From assembly GCA_023053575.1 (NCBI GenBank), contig JAKZAP010000014.1, positions 17,510,938 to 17,574,937 on the forward strand: 64,000 nt of DNA, read 5' to 3'. The stretch is from Branchinecta lynchi (taxonomy: Eukaryota > Arthropoda > Branchiopoda > Anostraca > Branchinectidae). The number at the start of each line of letters is the position of its first letter. The stretch's first letter is position 1. A program made the translations under genes and the position numbers. Shown here piece after piece: positions 44,483 to 54,918 of this stretch. The notes below the pieces were generated by a model. The model saw only the letters and a program-made list of their open reading frames with translations. It had not been told where the DNA came from and searched no databases.

Positions 44483-44639
44483 CTGAGACCCAGATCAAGT
44501 TTTTTGCGGAGCTTTTATCCTTCTGTAGGCCTAGAAATAGCGCTTATGCTAAGTTGCCTTGTTGGTCGGGCGTGTCACCGGGTGCTGTTGGAGACCGTGT
44601 GTTAACGGGAGACACGCGAATTTCCATTAGTATAAACGG

Positions 44640-45209
44640 CATGTATTGAATTATAAATGTTGTATCTAGTTAAACACGTATTTCCATCCCATGCATTACG
44701 AAAAATGCCAGTTTATGGTTTTTGGTCCAAAACCCCTTGAACAAATTTCTCTTTCAGTATCTGTCCGTATAAGTAATTCAATCCTAAAACCATGTGAGTC
44801 TTTGAGATATCTGGGAATCCCTTATGGCCCGACTTTGACATTAACGAGGGCTCTAATAGTAAAAGATGTGGAGTCGCGTATTTCTGCTAGTTTCGGGGCG
44901 GTGATTTGTCTTAGGGATTTCCTATCTAGACGCAATCTTGCAAAGATTTTTAACACTGTTGCTCTTCCACAGGCTTTGGTTGCATCTTCTTTTTTACCCT
45001 TTTTAACGTTATCAAATTTATCGCGTATCAAAACTACTTTTTTTAATTTTGGGAAATTTTTATGCCGGTTTTCGAAATACCAGTCCAGTTCTTTTATGAT
45101 GGATAATTATGGTTTAAAAAACCCCATTGATATTTTGAAAAAGAAACGGGAAACATTTTTTTCAAAAATTTATTCCATAAAGCACACTTTGTCCGATGCG
45201 TTGCGTTGA
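44640..45209 (+). pseudogene. LINE reverse transcriptase, C-terminal (thumb) fragment
   Basis: The plus frame ends at 45209 with features of the LINE thumb region: YEKCQFMVFGPK, CESLRYLGIPYG, DFLSRRNLAKIFNTVALPQ. No catalytic palm motif is present, so it is 5' truncated. An AT-rich 3'UTR follows to about 45350. Confidence 0.7.
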
Positions 45210-45569
45210 TTGTATTTTGGTTAAAGTGTTAGGTAGACTTCATTTAGGATAGTGTAGGCTAATTGTTTTTTAAATGATGTAGAGTTTTTATGAAAGTATA
45301 TGGTCTAGTTATTAGTTTGTAGACCGATTGTATGAATTTTATTATATTTTTTTCTACACGAGATAATCTTTTGCAATTTCTACCTGCATCGAGGCTACCA
45401 GGCGACTACGCGAGTGTACACTCTTTCGGCGCTTAATTTGACCTCGATATGCCCATAGAGCAGGAAATGTAGGTACAAAAAAAGGTTCGGGAAAAGTCAT
45501 ACGAAATAACAATTAATCGAAAAAAATAATCTTTCCACCCACACCGGCTGCGGAACATAATTGACAGTG
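45210..45569. other. LINE 3'UTR-like and unassigned intronic sequence
   Basis: The AT-rich tail of the preceding LINE fragment, followed by sequence without recognisable content. Confidence 0.4.
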
Positions 45570-45655
45570 CTAAACGGATACGTCAGCTGAACTTTATTAG
45601 AGCGATATTTCGGCCCTTCTTGGCAAGGATCCTCAGGCTCAAGCCACTAAATACA
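45570..45655. mobile_element. Family B, left arm only (B6), cut by C3
   Basis: AAACGGATACGTCAGCTGAA and CGGCCCTTCTTGGCAAGG match family B; the copy stops where C3 begins and its right arm is not found. Confidence 0.7.
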
Positions 45656-45951
45656 GAGCGTGTTCCGCCGGTCTAACTATAGTAACTATTAGTTACTAGT
45701 TCCGTTCCAACCTCACGAAAAGTTGCTACGCTTGACCGTTCCAACCTTCTGCAAATAATAACTAATAGCTTATCATGCCCGGGAGCGTAGTAAACATGGT
45801 AACTATGGATCTCTGTAACTTGATTGGCTTGATTACCCCGGGGATTGATATACTGGAGAAAATAGAAAAATACGTTCTAACCTTGAAGCCAAGAGGCCAA
45901 AATTCGGGACGTTATGCGCAGTAACTAGGGTAAGTAGGGTGGAACACGCTT
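45656..45951. mobile_element. Family C MITE, copy C3 (TSD ACA)
   Basis: Ends GAGCGTGTTCCGCC and GGTGGAACACGCTT with ACA at 45653-45655 and 45952-45954. It was inserted beside or into family B copy B6. Confidence 0.85.
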
Positions 45952-46019
45952 ACAGCCTTCACGCTCTCCGACGCAGCGGCTGGATGCAACATATTTGAAA
46001 AAGAACGCGCCGTGGTTTG

Positions 46020-46380
46020 ACCCAGCCGAATCTGCTATCGTACAATTTTCAGAGACGCGGGCGACAACAACATTAGAATCAAAAGTCTCGCTCTGATCCT
46101 CCGAAATGAAGAATACCTGTACAAACAGAGACCGTACCCAAGTTGCCAATTCTGCGCCTCTCATCTCGAAACCCTTCAACATATCATCTTCAAGTGCAAG
46201 AGCCCAGCCCCAAACAGCAAGGATTAAGACAATAATCAGCCAGCTTAACATACCAGTAGATCATTCCTCTCAGACAAGAGAGGGAAATCTGCCATCAGAT
46301 CATCACTATTCTCCAAGAAAACAACATTTCATAACCGCAGCAACGAAGAAGTAGAGGCAACCGAGGACGAAAGGGATCCA
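46020..46380 (+). pseudogene. LINE C-terminal fragment, Zn knuckle
   Basis: A short plus frame with EYLYKQRPYPSCQFCASHLE and a following HIIFKCKS forms a C..C..H..C knuckle as at the C terminus of non-LTR ORF2. Frameshifts or stops break the remainder. The minus-strand ORF here (46251-45925) is only its antisense shadow. Confidence 0.6.
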
Positions 46381-46702
46381 GGGTGGAACCCAAGTGCCAG
46401 TCATTGAAGGAAGGAGAGAAAGGTGGTAAAACCAAGCAAAACAAAAAACGTCCAAAACAGGATGTAGACCTGATGGTCTAATATGTATTCCAAGATGAAA
46501 AATAGCGCTTTCAGTGTCTCCTGTCCTTACGTAGGATATAACTGTCGGCGGCTTGAAGCTCTCGGCGAAGTTTGCGCTTCTTGACGGATAAAACGCTGCT
46601 AGGCCTAAAAAGTGCTAAAAATCCGTGAGTAAAAGACGAAAGAACGGCCAAAAGCAGGGTTTTCAGAAGCTTATAATTCCACAAGGGAGCTTGGGATATT
46701 CA

Positions 46703-47690
46703 ACAAGACCAAAGGTTTCGATCGGAACCCAAAAATTCAAATATTTGATCCAGACAATTGGGTCTTGTCTTCGCCAGATCGAGTCTTCGCCATACTCCTT
46801 GAACATTTTTACTATTAACATTCAGAAACAGATTAAGGCCAAATAGCTAATCATCTAGTTCAGATATGGATTCAGCATGTGTGTTTACCTCTATCAGTCG
46901 TATCTGTTTTGACGAAAACTTCCTGCCACTTCTGCCAATTTCCCGGTTTCGGCCGAACTCCGGAACTACTTGTCCGGCGAAAAAAGGAAGCTAAAAAACG
47001 AACTCAGGGTATCTTCTTTCCCCAATATGAAAATCTAATCAACTTCAATTAGAAACTTAACTTATAACAAATTTTCCGACTCCAGCGAGATTCCGGTCGA
47101 ACTATATGTCCGGGTAAAGAATGATTGGCACACACGGATTCAACATCCCTTCTTATCCCTAAATCGGATATCTAATCAACTATAAATAAAACTCTAACTT
47201 TTAACAATTTTCCGGTTTTGGCCGGATTCCGGGCCAACTAATTGTCCGGGTAGAATATTGTTTTCACATAAGTGTTCAGCATGTTTTCTTGTCCTAAATC
47301 GAACATCTAATCAACTTCAAATAAAACTTTTACTTTTAACAAACTTTCCGGTTTTGGCCGGATTCCGGACGAACTACTTGTCCGATGACAAAATGGTTTT
47401 CACCATCGTGTTCAGCATGTCTTCTTGCCCCATAATCGACTATCACATTATATGTTTCAATATATTTTGTTTGCACCTTAATCTGAACCCCCTCCCCCAC
47501 CCCTAAACGTAGGGCTACAAAGCTCATCTACGAACCTGACTTGTCCGACGACCCAACGAATCCTCACACCAAGTTTCATCAAAATATCTCATTCCCTTCG
47601 AGAGTTATCGTGCTTACAGACGGACGGACAGACGGACAACTTTTGCGATGTCATAGGTATCCCTACACTTACGTTTTGGGATCCCAAAAA
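46703..47690 (+). mobile_element. Family A element, copy A6, complete
   Basis: It runs from ACAAGACCAAAGGTTTCG to ACGTTTTGGGATCCCAAAA with five internal ~135-bp repeats. The flanks (GGGAGCTTGGGATATT / AGGCAGAATAAGCGAGAGG) match the uninterrupted repeat at 40300-40335 (TTAGTATATTATAAAAGGCA), so no long target duplication was made. Confidence 0.88.
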
Positions 47691-48120
47691 GGCAGAATAA
47701 GCGAGAGGGGTCTTTTAAGTTGAGTTATCTGACAACCCGAGTGTTTTTCTTACCCCGCCTCTGATTCCTTTTATCTGAATGGTGAGCATTCACGCTTTAT
47801 AGCCTTAATTACGGTATTCTTACAGTCTACAATAAGCAGAGGAATAAGTAAACACTTCTCTCCAACGTAACTAATTTTTACGCTGCCCCACCCCTTCCTG
47901 CCCTAAGAATATTTCCGAAATACACCAGTGAACTTCAGGGAGGACAAGAAAGGTCACCCAAACAAACCCCAAAACTGATTCAAATCCTGTGTAAACTAAT
48001 CAGTAGCGCTTGTTGTCGTGACGTTTCTGGCTCTTCCCAGGGCACACGGCGATTCTTCATCGTCACGAAGAGTAAGTCATCAAGAGTATTGCGGACACCA
48101 CGGCACTTCTCTAAAGTACA
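47691..48120. repeat. Repeat flank and family I copy 3
   Basis: 47920-48110 resembles family I (ATTCAAATCCTGTGTAAAC; TCATCAAGAGTATTGCGGAC). The rest is the right part of the repeat invaded by A6. Confidence 0.5.
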
Positions 48121-48395
48121 ACCCGAGCCTCGTTTTTGTTGCATGCTGTAGGTCCACTTCTCGGCCGATTCCGGACTGATTCTTTCTACATCCGTTGTTG
48201 CACTGCAGCGCTTCCGAGGAAGACGGCAGCGCTTCTCGAGAATCACGGACTTGCTACCCGACCAAGTCCGTGCTTCCCTGCAAGATGCTGCAGCGCTGCC
48301 GCTTCAACCAAGAAGAAATGAATCCAAAAACGCATGTTATGTAAAAGCAAAGAAGTGCTGCAGCAGCGCTGTTGCAACAAAAACGAGGCTCCGTG
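48121..48395. mobile_element. Fold-back element abutting DCLK exon 1 donor
   Basis: Ends GAGCCTCGTTTTTGTTGC and GCAACAAAAACGAGGCTC are inverted. The interior has repeated GCAGCGCT motifs and a central hairpin CACGGACTTG / CAAGTCCGTG near 48258. Only about 35 bp separates it from the exon 1 donor at 48427. Confidence 0.85.
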
Positions 48396-48427
48396 CTGCT
48401 ACGCCTAAAAAAAAAAGTATTCCATAC

Positions 48428-49325
48428 CTGTTCAAACGAGTGGGCAGTCTTCTTGTTTAGCAGTAAGCGCATTGGCCTCCTTGGTCTTTTCCCATGCTTG
48501 ATTATAGTCACTAATCTCGGCTTGATAAAGTCTCTATTCTTCACACCCACATCCACACCGCTAGATGACGCCGAATCAGGCGACAAGTCAGCCGTTTTCT
48601 TCAACTTCACATGCGAGTAGTTAGCATTCAATGGGGCTTCTCTCCGTAAGGCACAAGCTGGCAAGCCGATGGAAGGAGACCGACTAGGTCTAACTCGAAA
48701 CTGTCGTGGCTCATCACATTTTTCATAGTCCAACTTTTTAAATGTATCAACCGAGGAACAAACATATAGCTGCCTTTCATCAAATTCATCAATACTATTA
48801 ATTCTGCTGCCATCAGTACTACTAAAGATATACCTTACACCTTGGGTTAAATGTATCGAATCACCAAGAGCTCGTGTGAGCTCGCTTAGTAGAACATCAA
48901 AGGATCGGTATTTTTCCTGAGAGATTGCCACTATCACACCTTTAAAATATTTATCACCATTTCTGTAGAATTTGATCTTTTTAGCCTTTTTCTCGCCCGA
49001 GATTTGGATCAGCGGGACACGATTCACCGCACTAGTTGGGGAGCTTTGGTCAATCAATGGCAAGGCCATTGCAGTTCCACCACTGAGGGACTTACTATAT
49101 CTATGCTGCTGAAGACCGCTTTTCCTCCTTGAACTAGGAACCCCTGAGGTTCTGAGGGATCTTGGTATTGTGTTTGAACCATTCGTCGACAAAGGTGGAA
49201 GATGAGACACATATTCACTGTTTTCACATGTTTGGCTATCACCAGTCTTCTCCGTATTGTCGGATATTTCTGTGCTGGCTGCAACCATTTTGCAGCCGAA
49301 AATACGCGGTTGCAACCGTTAAGTC
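48428..49325 (-). CDS. DCLK: DCLK exon 1 of the coding region: N terminus, DCX1, start of DCX2
   Basis: The start codon is the ATG at 49288-49286 in a strong context (AAAATGG). An in-frame TAA lies just upstream inside the putative exon, and a candidate acceptor (TTTTCCTTAG) ends at 49326, so about 37 nt of 5'UTR may belong to this exon. The 861-nt coding part (287 codons) has a Ser/Thr-rich head of about 100 residues, then DCX domain 1. DCX1 is recognised by KKIKFYRNGDKYFKG, an RSFDVLLSELT segment, VRYIFSSTDG and the closing YVCSS. A basic spacer follows, then the first strands of DCX domain 2 (PRLVTIIKHG, LLLNKKTAHSFEQ). The donor is CAG|GTATGG with GT at 48427-48426, phase 0. The open frame runs on into the intron, but homology stops at the donor. 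A fold-back repeat begins only about 35 bp downstream. Confidence 0.93.
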
Positions 49326-49816
49326 CTAAGGAAAACAATGAAATGAAACAATGAAACTCAGAAAAGTCGAGCTACAATATGCATGTCTTCGAGGGTGGCT
49401 TTGGAACCAAGTTACTGTCCTGGATCCATAAGTATGGGCTAATTAAACAGACTGTGATTAGTCTCACAGCTGTCAAAACCTGGAGGAAAATGTGTATATA
49501 GGCTATAACCTATACATATTTTGGTACATCATATACTGGCGGCATGTTGATTATTGACTGGTACATACTCTAATTCAGCTCATAGACATTACGCAAAGAT
49601 AAAGGATGTGTAGCAAGAAGATAAGCTATTATCCTGTTCGGCTCATCTTCTCGAACGGGATTCTTCTCTAGTTTGCTCCTTACCAAATATTCCAATAAAT
49701 TTACTACTTTATTATCATTTTCAAACTTCAGAAAATAAAACACTTAAAACAGAGATTTTGTTTATGTGTGTGTGGAAATTGCGACTAACCAGCTTACCCA
49801 TCACACAGCTGAGAGA
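49326..49816. other. Region upstream of the DCLK coding start
   Basis: It would hold 5'UTR intron and/or promoter. No TATA box or CpG-rich block is evident, and no further 5' exon can be recognised. Confidence 0.4.
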
Positions 49817-51259
49817 ACAAGACCAAAGGCTTCAATGGGATCCCAAAAAATTAATTTTTGACCCAGATCATTACATCTTGTCAATGTCCAGTCTTTGCTG
49901 GACTCCTTGAACATTTTCCCTATTGAAATTTAGGAACAGATTAAGGCCAATGGCTAATCCTCAGAGAAAACCAAGTTCAGATATGGATTCAGCACGAGTG
50001 TTTGCCCGTATACGTCATTTCTACCTTGAAGAAACTGAACTACTTGTTCGACAAAAATTAAAGCTCAAAGTAGAATTCAGCATGTCTCGAACCCTTCAGA
50101 TAAGACTTTTACTTTTAGCAAATTTTCCGGTTTCACCCGGACTCGGAGCGAACTACAGCCTACGTCCGGTGAGAAGATGATTGTCATACACTTACTTTGC
50201 ATGTCTTCTTACCCGAAAATCGAACATCTTATCAAATACAAATAAAACTTTTACTTTTAACAGATTTTCCGACTTTGGCCAAATTTTGACTGATTTACTT
50301 GCCCCGGGAAAAACAGAAATTCATATTCGGATTCAACACATCTCTTTATAAATAATAATATAATTATAAAAATACAAATTTTTGGTATATATTTTTTTGG
50401 TGTGAGATAAAGTGAGAAGTGTGATGGCATCCGTTTCTTCTGAGTTTGTTTATTTATCCCGTTTGTCGCCCGGCTTTCGAGCCAGTCTCCCTGCTGGGGA
50501 CGTTATGTCAATATTGTTAAATATGTATGTTTAAATAATAAAAGAACTTGAACTCCTTTACTCCCAAATCGAGCCTCTAATAACTTCAGATTAAACTTCT
50601 ACTTTTCAAAAATTTTCCATTTTTTTTAGGATTCCGGGTGAACTAGTTGTCCGGCAAGAAAATAATTTTCATATTTGGATCGATACCTCTAAATAGACTA
50701 TTTCATTACCTTTTAAAAAATTTGTTTCCCTTGAATTCATACCCCTCCCCCACCCCTAAATATAGGGCTACAGAGTCCATCTTCAAAATTGACCTGTACT
50801 TTAACCCAAAGAGCCCCCTCATGCTCTCTCTCCCAGTTCTGGTACAGCTTCAGATCAAATTTCTCCATTTCACCTCTTCCTGGCTGGGCAGCGTAGCCTT
50901 GGTTACTTAGACTGACTAAAGCAGGTCTATTGTCCTCAGAAAGTTAATAATGGTTTTGATGGTGGAGGCTTCAGCAGCAGGGTGGAGAGCAGGCTGTACA
51001 AGGGATCCAGTTGGAGCTTGGGATGGTGCTTCTTGAACAATGAACCACATGGGTTCTATGTTTGTTCGCGAGGATCTGGCGATGGGTGCACTGGAATAGA
51101 ATGTGGTCCAGGGTCTCTTTCAGGGTTCTGCCGAATGTGCAGAGAGAGGAGGCTGAAGTTTGATCAAAATATCTCAATCCCTTTGAGGGTTATTGCGATA
51201 ACAGATTGACACCTTTTGCAAAGTATTACATATCCGTCCATTTACACTTAGGGATCAAA
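49817..51259 (+). mobile_element. Family A element, copy A7, with nested LINE pieces
   Basis: The left end ACAAGACCAAAGGCTTCAAT is at 49817; a degraded right end (CATTTACACTTAGGGATCAA) is at ~51259. Two inserts lie within it: 50350-50558, a LINE-like 3' end finishing TAATAAAAGAACTTGAAC, and 50822-51155. Confidence 0.75.
50822..51155 (-). pseudogene. LINE C-terminal fragment inside A7
   Basis: The minus frame has SSLCTFGRTLKETLDHILFQ and CTHRQILANKHR, a LINE Zn knuckle in which the second Cys is Gly. Family A sequence continues on either side, so this is an insertion or a replacement. Confidence 0.6.
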
Positions 51260-51368
51260 AAAAGTAAGTGCAAGCGGGGTGCAAGGAATGAAATGACTCA
51301 AAATGGAGGCAGTCAAAGAGGAGAACTGAGGGAACAACGAGGAGAGGAGGATATTGTGTCAGCAGCAG

Positions 51369-51690
51369 TGTACCACAAATCCCTGATTATTAGATACCCT
51401 ATGCCAAACGCTGGGTATATCTAGCATTTAGCATAGCCTATGCCTAATGCTGGATACCCTATGCCAAACGCTGGATACCTGTTGGTAACCTAACCCTGAC
51501 CTACCTCAATAGAAAGGAGTTCTGATTGGTTGATTTTTAGCTTCACTCAAATCATCAATATTTTGCTGGGTTACAGTATCCAGCACCTGACATAGTGTAT
51601 CCAGCGTTAGGCATAGGGTATGCCAAACGCTAGACATATCCAGCGTTTGGCATAGGGTATCCAAAAATCAGGGGTTTGTGGTTGACTGGT
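51369..51690. mobile_element. Fold-back element made of CTATGCCAAACGCTGGATA repeats
   Basis: Outer inverted ends ACCACAAATCCCTGATTATT and its near-inverse at 51655-51685 flank short arrays of a ~20-bp motif (TACCCTATGCCAAACGCTGG), about three on each side and facing each other. The centre is ~100 bp of unique sequence with GGTAACCTAACCCTGACC. Confidence 0.8.
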
Positions 51691-51839
51691 CAGCAGCCTG
51701 TCAGCAATAAGACAGGCACTGCTTCGTCTGTGGCTCTCTCTCTTTGGCAACACAGGAGGATCTAAAGCTGCGTTAGATCTGAGTCCTCCTTGTCCCCCAT
51801 CTTGTCCTCTTGTCATGGTTCAAAGCGGTTTTATTTATG

Positions 51840-52060
51840 GTGGGTTTACACACTGCTTAAAATACAAGCGTATTTTAAGCATGTTTTGAGCTTGAAAATA
51901 TTTCTAGCAATACAGACGTATTTGAGAAATTGGTCCGTTTTGTATCCAAATACGTCTGTATCTCTATAAATGTTTTTGAGCTCAAAATGTGCGTAAAATA
52001 CGGTCGGATCTCAAAATACGCTCCGATTTTACGCAGTGTGTAAATGGAACATTAGCCTTG
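51840..52060. mobile_element. Palindromic MITE, ~210 bp
   Basis: TTTACACACTGCTTAAAAT on the left and ATTTTACGCAGTGTGTAAAT on the right, with an internal ACAGACGTATTTGAG / CAAATACGTCTGT hairpin. Non-coding. Confidence 0.85.
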
Positions 52061-52715
52061 TCCGGTGAAGGACTCAGCGGACATACATCACAAATAAAAT
52101 GCAGTCAAGAAATCTAACCGAGACAGGACCGAAACTTACTCTGAGAGTCTGAGAGCATGTCATCTTTTAAGGTGTCCTGTCTGACAGGGCACTGACAATT
52201 ATCAGCTGGCAAGACAAATAAAAGGGCATTAAGCAGACAAGGAGTTAGATAAAATGGCATTTGACGGACAGCGACAGGACCAAGACAAGACTCAATCAAA
52301 TGTGGCTTAAGGTAAGTTATATAATAATCATACCCTGCAGAGTCCTTTACTAATTTTGGAGTTCCTGCAGTTGTTTTTCAAGATGCCTGTCCAACCCATC
52401 CAAACATCCCCAAAAAACTGGTCTGTGGGAACATCCCCGACTTCAGAAAGATGGAGCAGGGTCTACGGTACCATCCCGGAACGCCGTCACAGCCTTGCAC
52501 GACGAAAACGGACGGGATCGTAACGAAATTATTTGTCGAACTCCCAAAATTCTTAGAAAGTTTGACAAAGCCAGAAGGCCGCAGTTTAGATCATAATTGT
52601 GACAAGGCCAGAAGCCACAATTTGACAAAAGAAGTGATCAAAGATATAGAGGATACGCACGTATACGGGCGATTGATTCGCCCAAACGTCAACCTTCAAA
52701 CAATAACAACGAAAT
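52061..52715. other. Unassigned sequence between repeats
   Basis: Upstream of the hairpin at 52716, an open plus frame from 52451 continues into it. No recognised protein. Confidence 0.4.
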
Positions 52716-53160
52716 TATTTAACATTAGGAAGTATAGGACTTTCAAATTTGAGACTAAATTACCGGCCTTTGATAGCCAGTTTGAGCCAGCAGATTGTGG
52801 GATGCTTAATCTGGCTCCTTCTTGTTGGAATAATATAACTTTTGTAAATGAGTGTTCTTTTTTATCAGAGTTTGAAGGCGTCAAAGTTTGCAAAGACAGT
52901 CTCGTCCTATTATTCAATTATGACACATTTTTTCCAAATCCGCGTCATCGGCGACCATTATGACGAGAGACTCCGTCCTTGTTTACAAACTTTAAAGCCT
53001 TCAAACTTCCATAAAAAGCAAAAGTTTGATTATATCAACAAGAAGAAGCCAAATTAACGATCGTGCAATTTGCTGGCTTAAAGTGGCCATCATAGGCCAA
53101 TAATCTAGTCTCAAAGTCGAAAGTCTTATACCTCGTAATGTTAAAAAACAAAAATCTGAC
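52716..53160. repeat. Imperfect giant hairpin, ~220-bp arms
   Basis: Left-arm blocks (AGGACTTTCAAATTTGAGAC; GAGTTTGAAGGCGTCAAAGT) are met in inverse order and orientation in the right arm, centred near 52948. Both arms translate to similar peptides on opposite strands (TFKFETKLPAFDSQFEPADC; TFDFETRLLAYDGHFKPANC). Confidence 0.75.
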
Positions 53161-53274
53161 GATCCCGCGATGATGGTTTAAAAATACCCGTATTCTTCGG
53201 TTAGGGTGCAATCTCTCTATGATCGTCGAGGTCGAACTCTCTGAAGAACCATGAATCAATCGAATCAAGACATA

Positions 53275-53688
53275 AGGCGTATTCTCGCCGTTCCCCGAGG
53301 ACTCCTCGGGGAATCGAAAGGAACGGCGAGAATAGAGGGAGTCACTCCACGCGGACTCCGAGTACAGAAACAGCGAGAACACGGGGAATGCTTCCAAATG
53401 GATTTTGTTCGAAAAAGTAATATGCTGTTGACGAAATTAGTCGGGATCCACTTTAATTTTGGTTTTGTTTATTCTGATTGTTTTTAATTAATTTTACATT
53501 GCACCAACACCAGCAAAAATTGATTCCCCTCCGAATCTGAAAGAGAGTCCTTTTCGATGATGGTGATGATAATCGGAGCACTCCCCGTCGGTGGGGACTC
53601 GCGAGAATACGGGGAGTGAGTCCCCGGGACAAACAAAAACGCGGGGACTCCTCAAGTGGAGTCCTCGGGGAACGGCGAGAATACGCCT
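53275..53688 (-). mobile_element. Family D MITE, copy D5 (TSD ATA)
   Basis: 414 bp, ends AGGCGTATTCTCGCCGTTCC and GAGAATACGCCT; ATA at 53272-53274 and 53689-53691. Confidence 0.9.
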
Positions 53689-53738
53689 ATAGGCCAAGCT
53701 GACAAGAGCTTTGCGGTGCCGAGGCTACTCACAAGAGG

Positions 53739-53950
53739 CGTACTCTCGCCTTTCTCCTTATACCCCTTTGAGAGTCGTGGGAACAGAGTGAGTCACTTCC
53801 TGTGGACACTCCCTACGGAAAACAACGAGATCATGGGAAATGCCTCCGTATCGATATTGTTCTTATTTTATTTAGGTGATGCAATTAGTTCGTCAAGGTT
53901 ACACTCGCTTTTCATATTTTTCACTTTGAATTTGTATTTTAATTTAATAT
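53739..53950. mobile_element. Diverged family D copy (D6), partial
   Basis: GGCGTACTCTCGCCTTTCTC, then AGAGTGAGTCACTTCC and GGGAAATGCCTCC follow the order of family D termini but are diverged; the far end is lost. Confidence 0.6.
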
Positions 53951-54039
53951 TTGTAGTAAAATACATACCTTATTTTCCAAAACTAGTCTTATATTCCACA
54001 ACTAAACTTAATATTGGTCAAAGCAATCCCTTTTAACCA

Positions 54040-54918
54040 CACATTCCAGCCTCCAGCTCCCTAATGCTTTTTCTTCCCACCAAATTTCATCCCAATACCT
54101 CGAAGCGTTTCACGAGATTTCCGGTGCCCCACTCCAATTCCAGACTCCCCCCCCCCCACAGGTATCGCATCCGATCAGGACTTGACGTGGAACATCTGAG
54201 ACGATAGCTCTTTCCACTTGCCAAGTTTCATTCAATTCCAATAACCCGTTCATAAGTTATGCATGGCACTAAATCAGTGCTCCCCATCCCTCCACCCCCA
54301 CCCCCCCCCCCCGTGATGGTTGAATCGGGCAAATGACTGTTCTCAAGTCAGCCTGTTCGGGTCCCTCTTACTCCTCCCAAGTTTCATCGTCCTAGCACAT
54401 CAGTAACTACCGACGCAGGACCCCCAGATTCCAGAGCTCCCTCCCCAACTCCCCCACAGTGCCCGAATCTGGTCCGGTTATGTCAAACTATGTATTTAGG
54501 AGTTATGCTTGTTCTTCCCACCAAGTTTCATCTCGATCCCTCCACTCTAAGCTTTTACCCGAGATTTCCGGCTCCCCCCTCTAGCTCCCCCCAAAGTCAC
54601 CGGATCCGGTCCGTATAGGTCTTCTGAGACACCGGGTCTTTCCAAATATCAAGTTTCATTAAGACCGATCACCCGTTCGAAAGTCACAAATACCTCAAGA
54701 TTCCGGATTCCCCCTCCCTCCACTCGCCCTAGGATGCTCGGATCGGGGAATAGACTATTTCCAACTTATTCATTTGAGGTCCCTGATAAGCCTGCCAAGT
54801 TTCATCGTCCTAGTTTATGTGGAAGTGCCCAAACTAGCAAAACCTGGACAGACAGACCGACGGACGGACAAAAATTGCGATTGCTATATGGCACTTGGCC
54901 GAAGCACAAGTGCCATAA
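54040..54918. repeat. Family F composite repeat, copy F3 (right part)
   Basis: Modules CCAAGTTTCATCTCGATCCC and GTCACCGGATCCGGTCCG and the right end GGACGGACAAAAATTGCG .. CACAAGTGCCATAAAA are present; the left end is missing. Confidence 0.8.

Larger units (their letters stand above)
763..49325 (-). other. DCLK: DCLK gene, six exons of the 5' part
   Basis: This is the gene span inferred for a doublecortin-like kinase, a microtubule-associated Ser/Thr kinase with two N-terminal tubulin-binding DCX domains and a C-terminal CaMK-type kinase domain. Six exons on the minus strand (49325-48428, 33188-33111, 18417-18321, 17137-17024, 5216-5006, 940-763) all end in GT donors and begin after AG acceptors. 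Their phases fit one another in series (0, 0, 1, 1, 2, 0), so the spliced frame is 1539 nt from ATG, 513 codons, without a stop. Domain order in the product is DCX1 (about residues 102-189), DCX2 (257-345), a short Ser/Arg/Pro-rich linker (346-430) and kinase from about 434. The catalytic loop, activation loop and C terminus lie before base 1. Further alternative exons in the large introns cannot be excluded. Confidence 0.9.

Noticed and set aside
45925..46251. 108-codon minus-strand ORF with hydrophobic start
   Set aside because: It is antisense to the LINE Zn-knuckle fragment and crosses the end of family C copy C3.
48136..48321. CAG/GCT-rich stretch as a polyglutamine or triplet expansion
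   Set aside because: The GCAGCGCT motifs are irregular and belong to the inverted arms of the fold-back element.
48254..48427. Continuation of the DCLK exon 1 open frame to 48254 as coding sequence
   Set aside because: DCX homology stops at a canonical donor (CAG|GTATGG) and resumes in phase in the exon at 33188; the extension reads a fold-back element.
51500..51515. CCTAACCCTGACC as telomere-like repeat
   Set aside because: A single short occurrence inside a fold-back element, not a tandem TTAGGG array.
51398..51660. Spaced 20-bp motifs resembling a CRISPR-like array
   Set aside because: Units face both ways inside an inverted-repeat element in an animal-type intron-bearing genome; there are no regular spacers and no cas genes.
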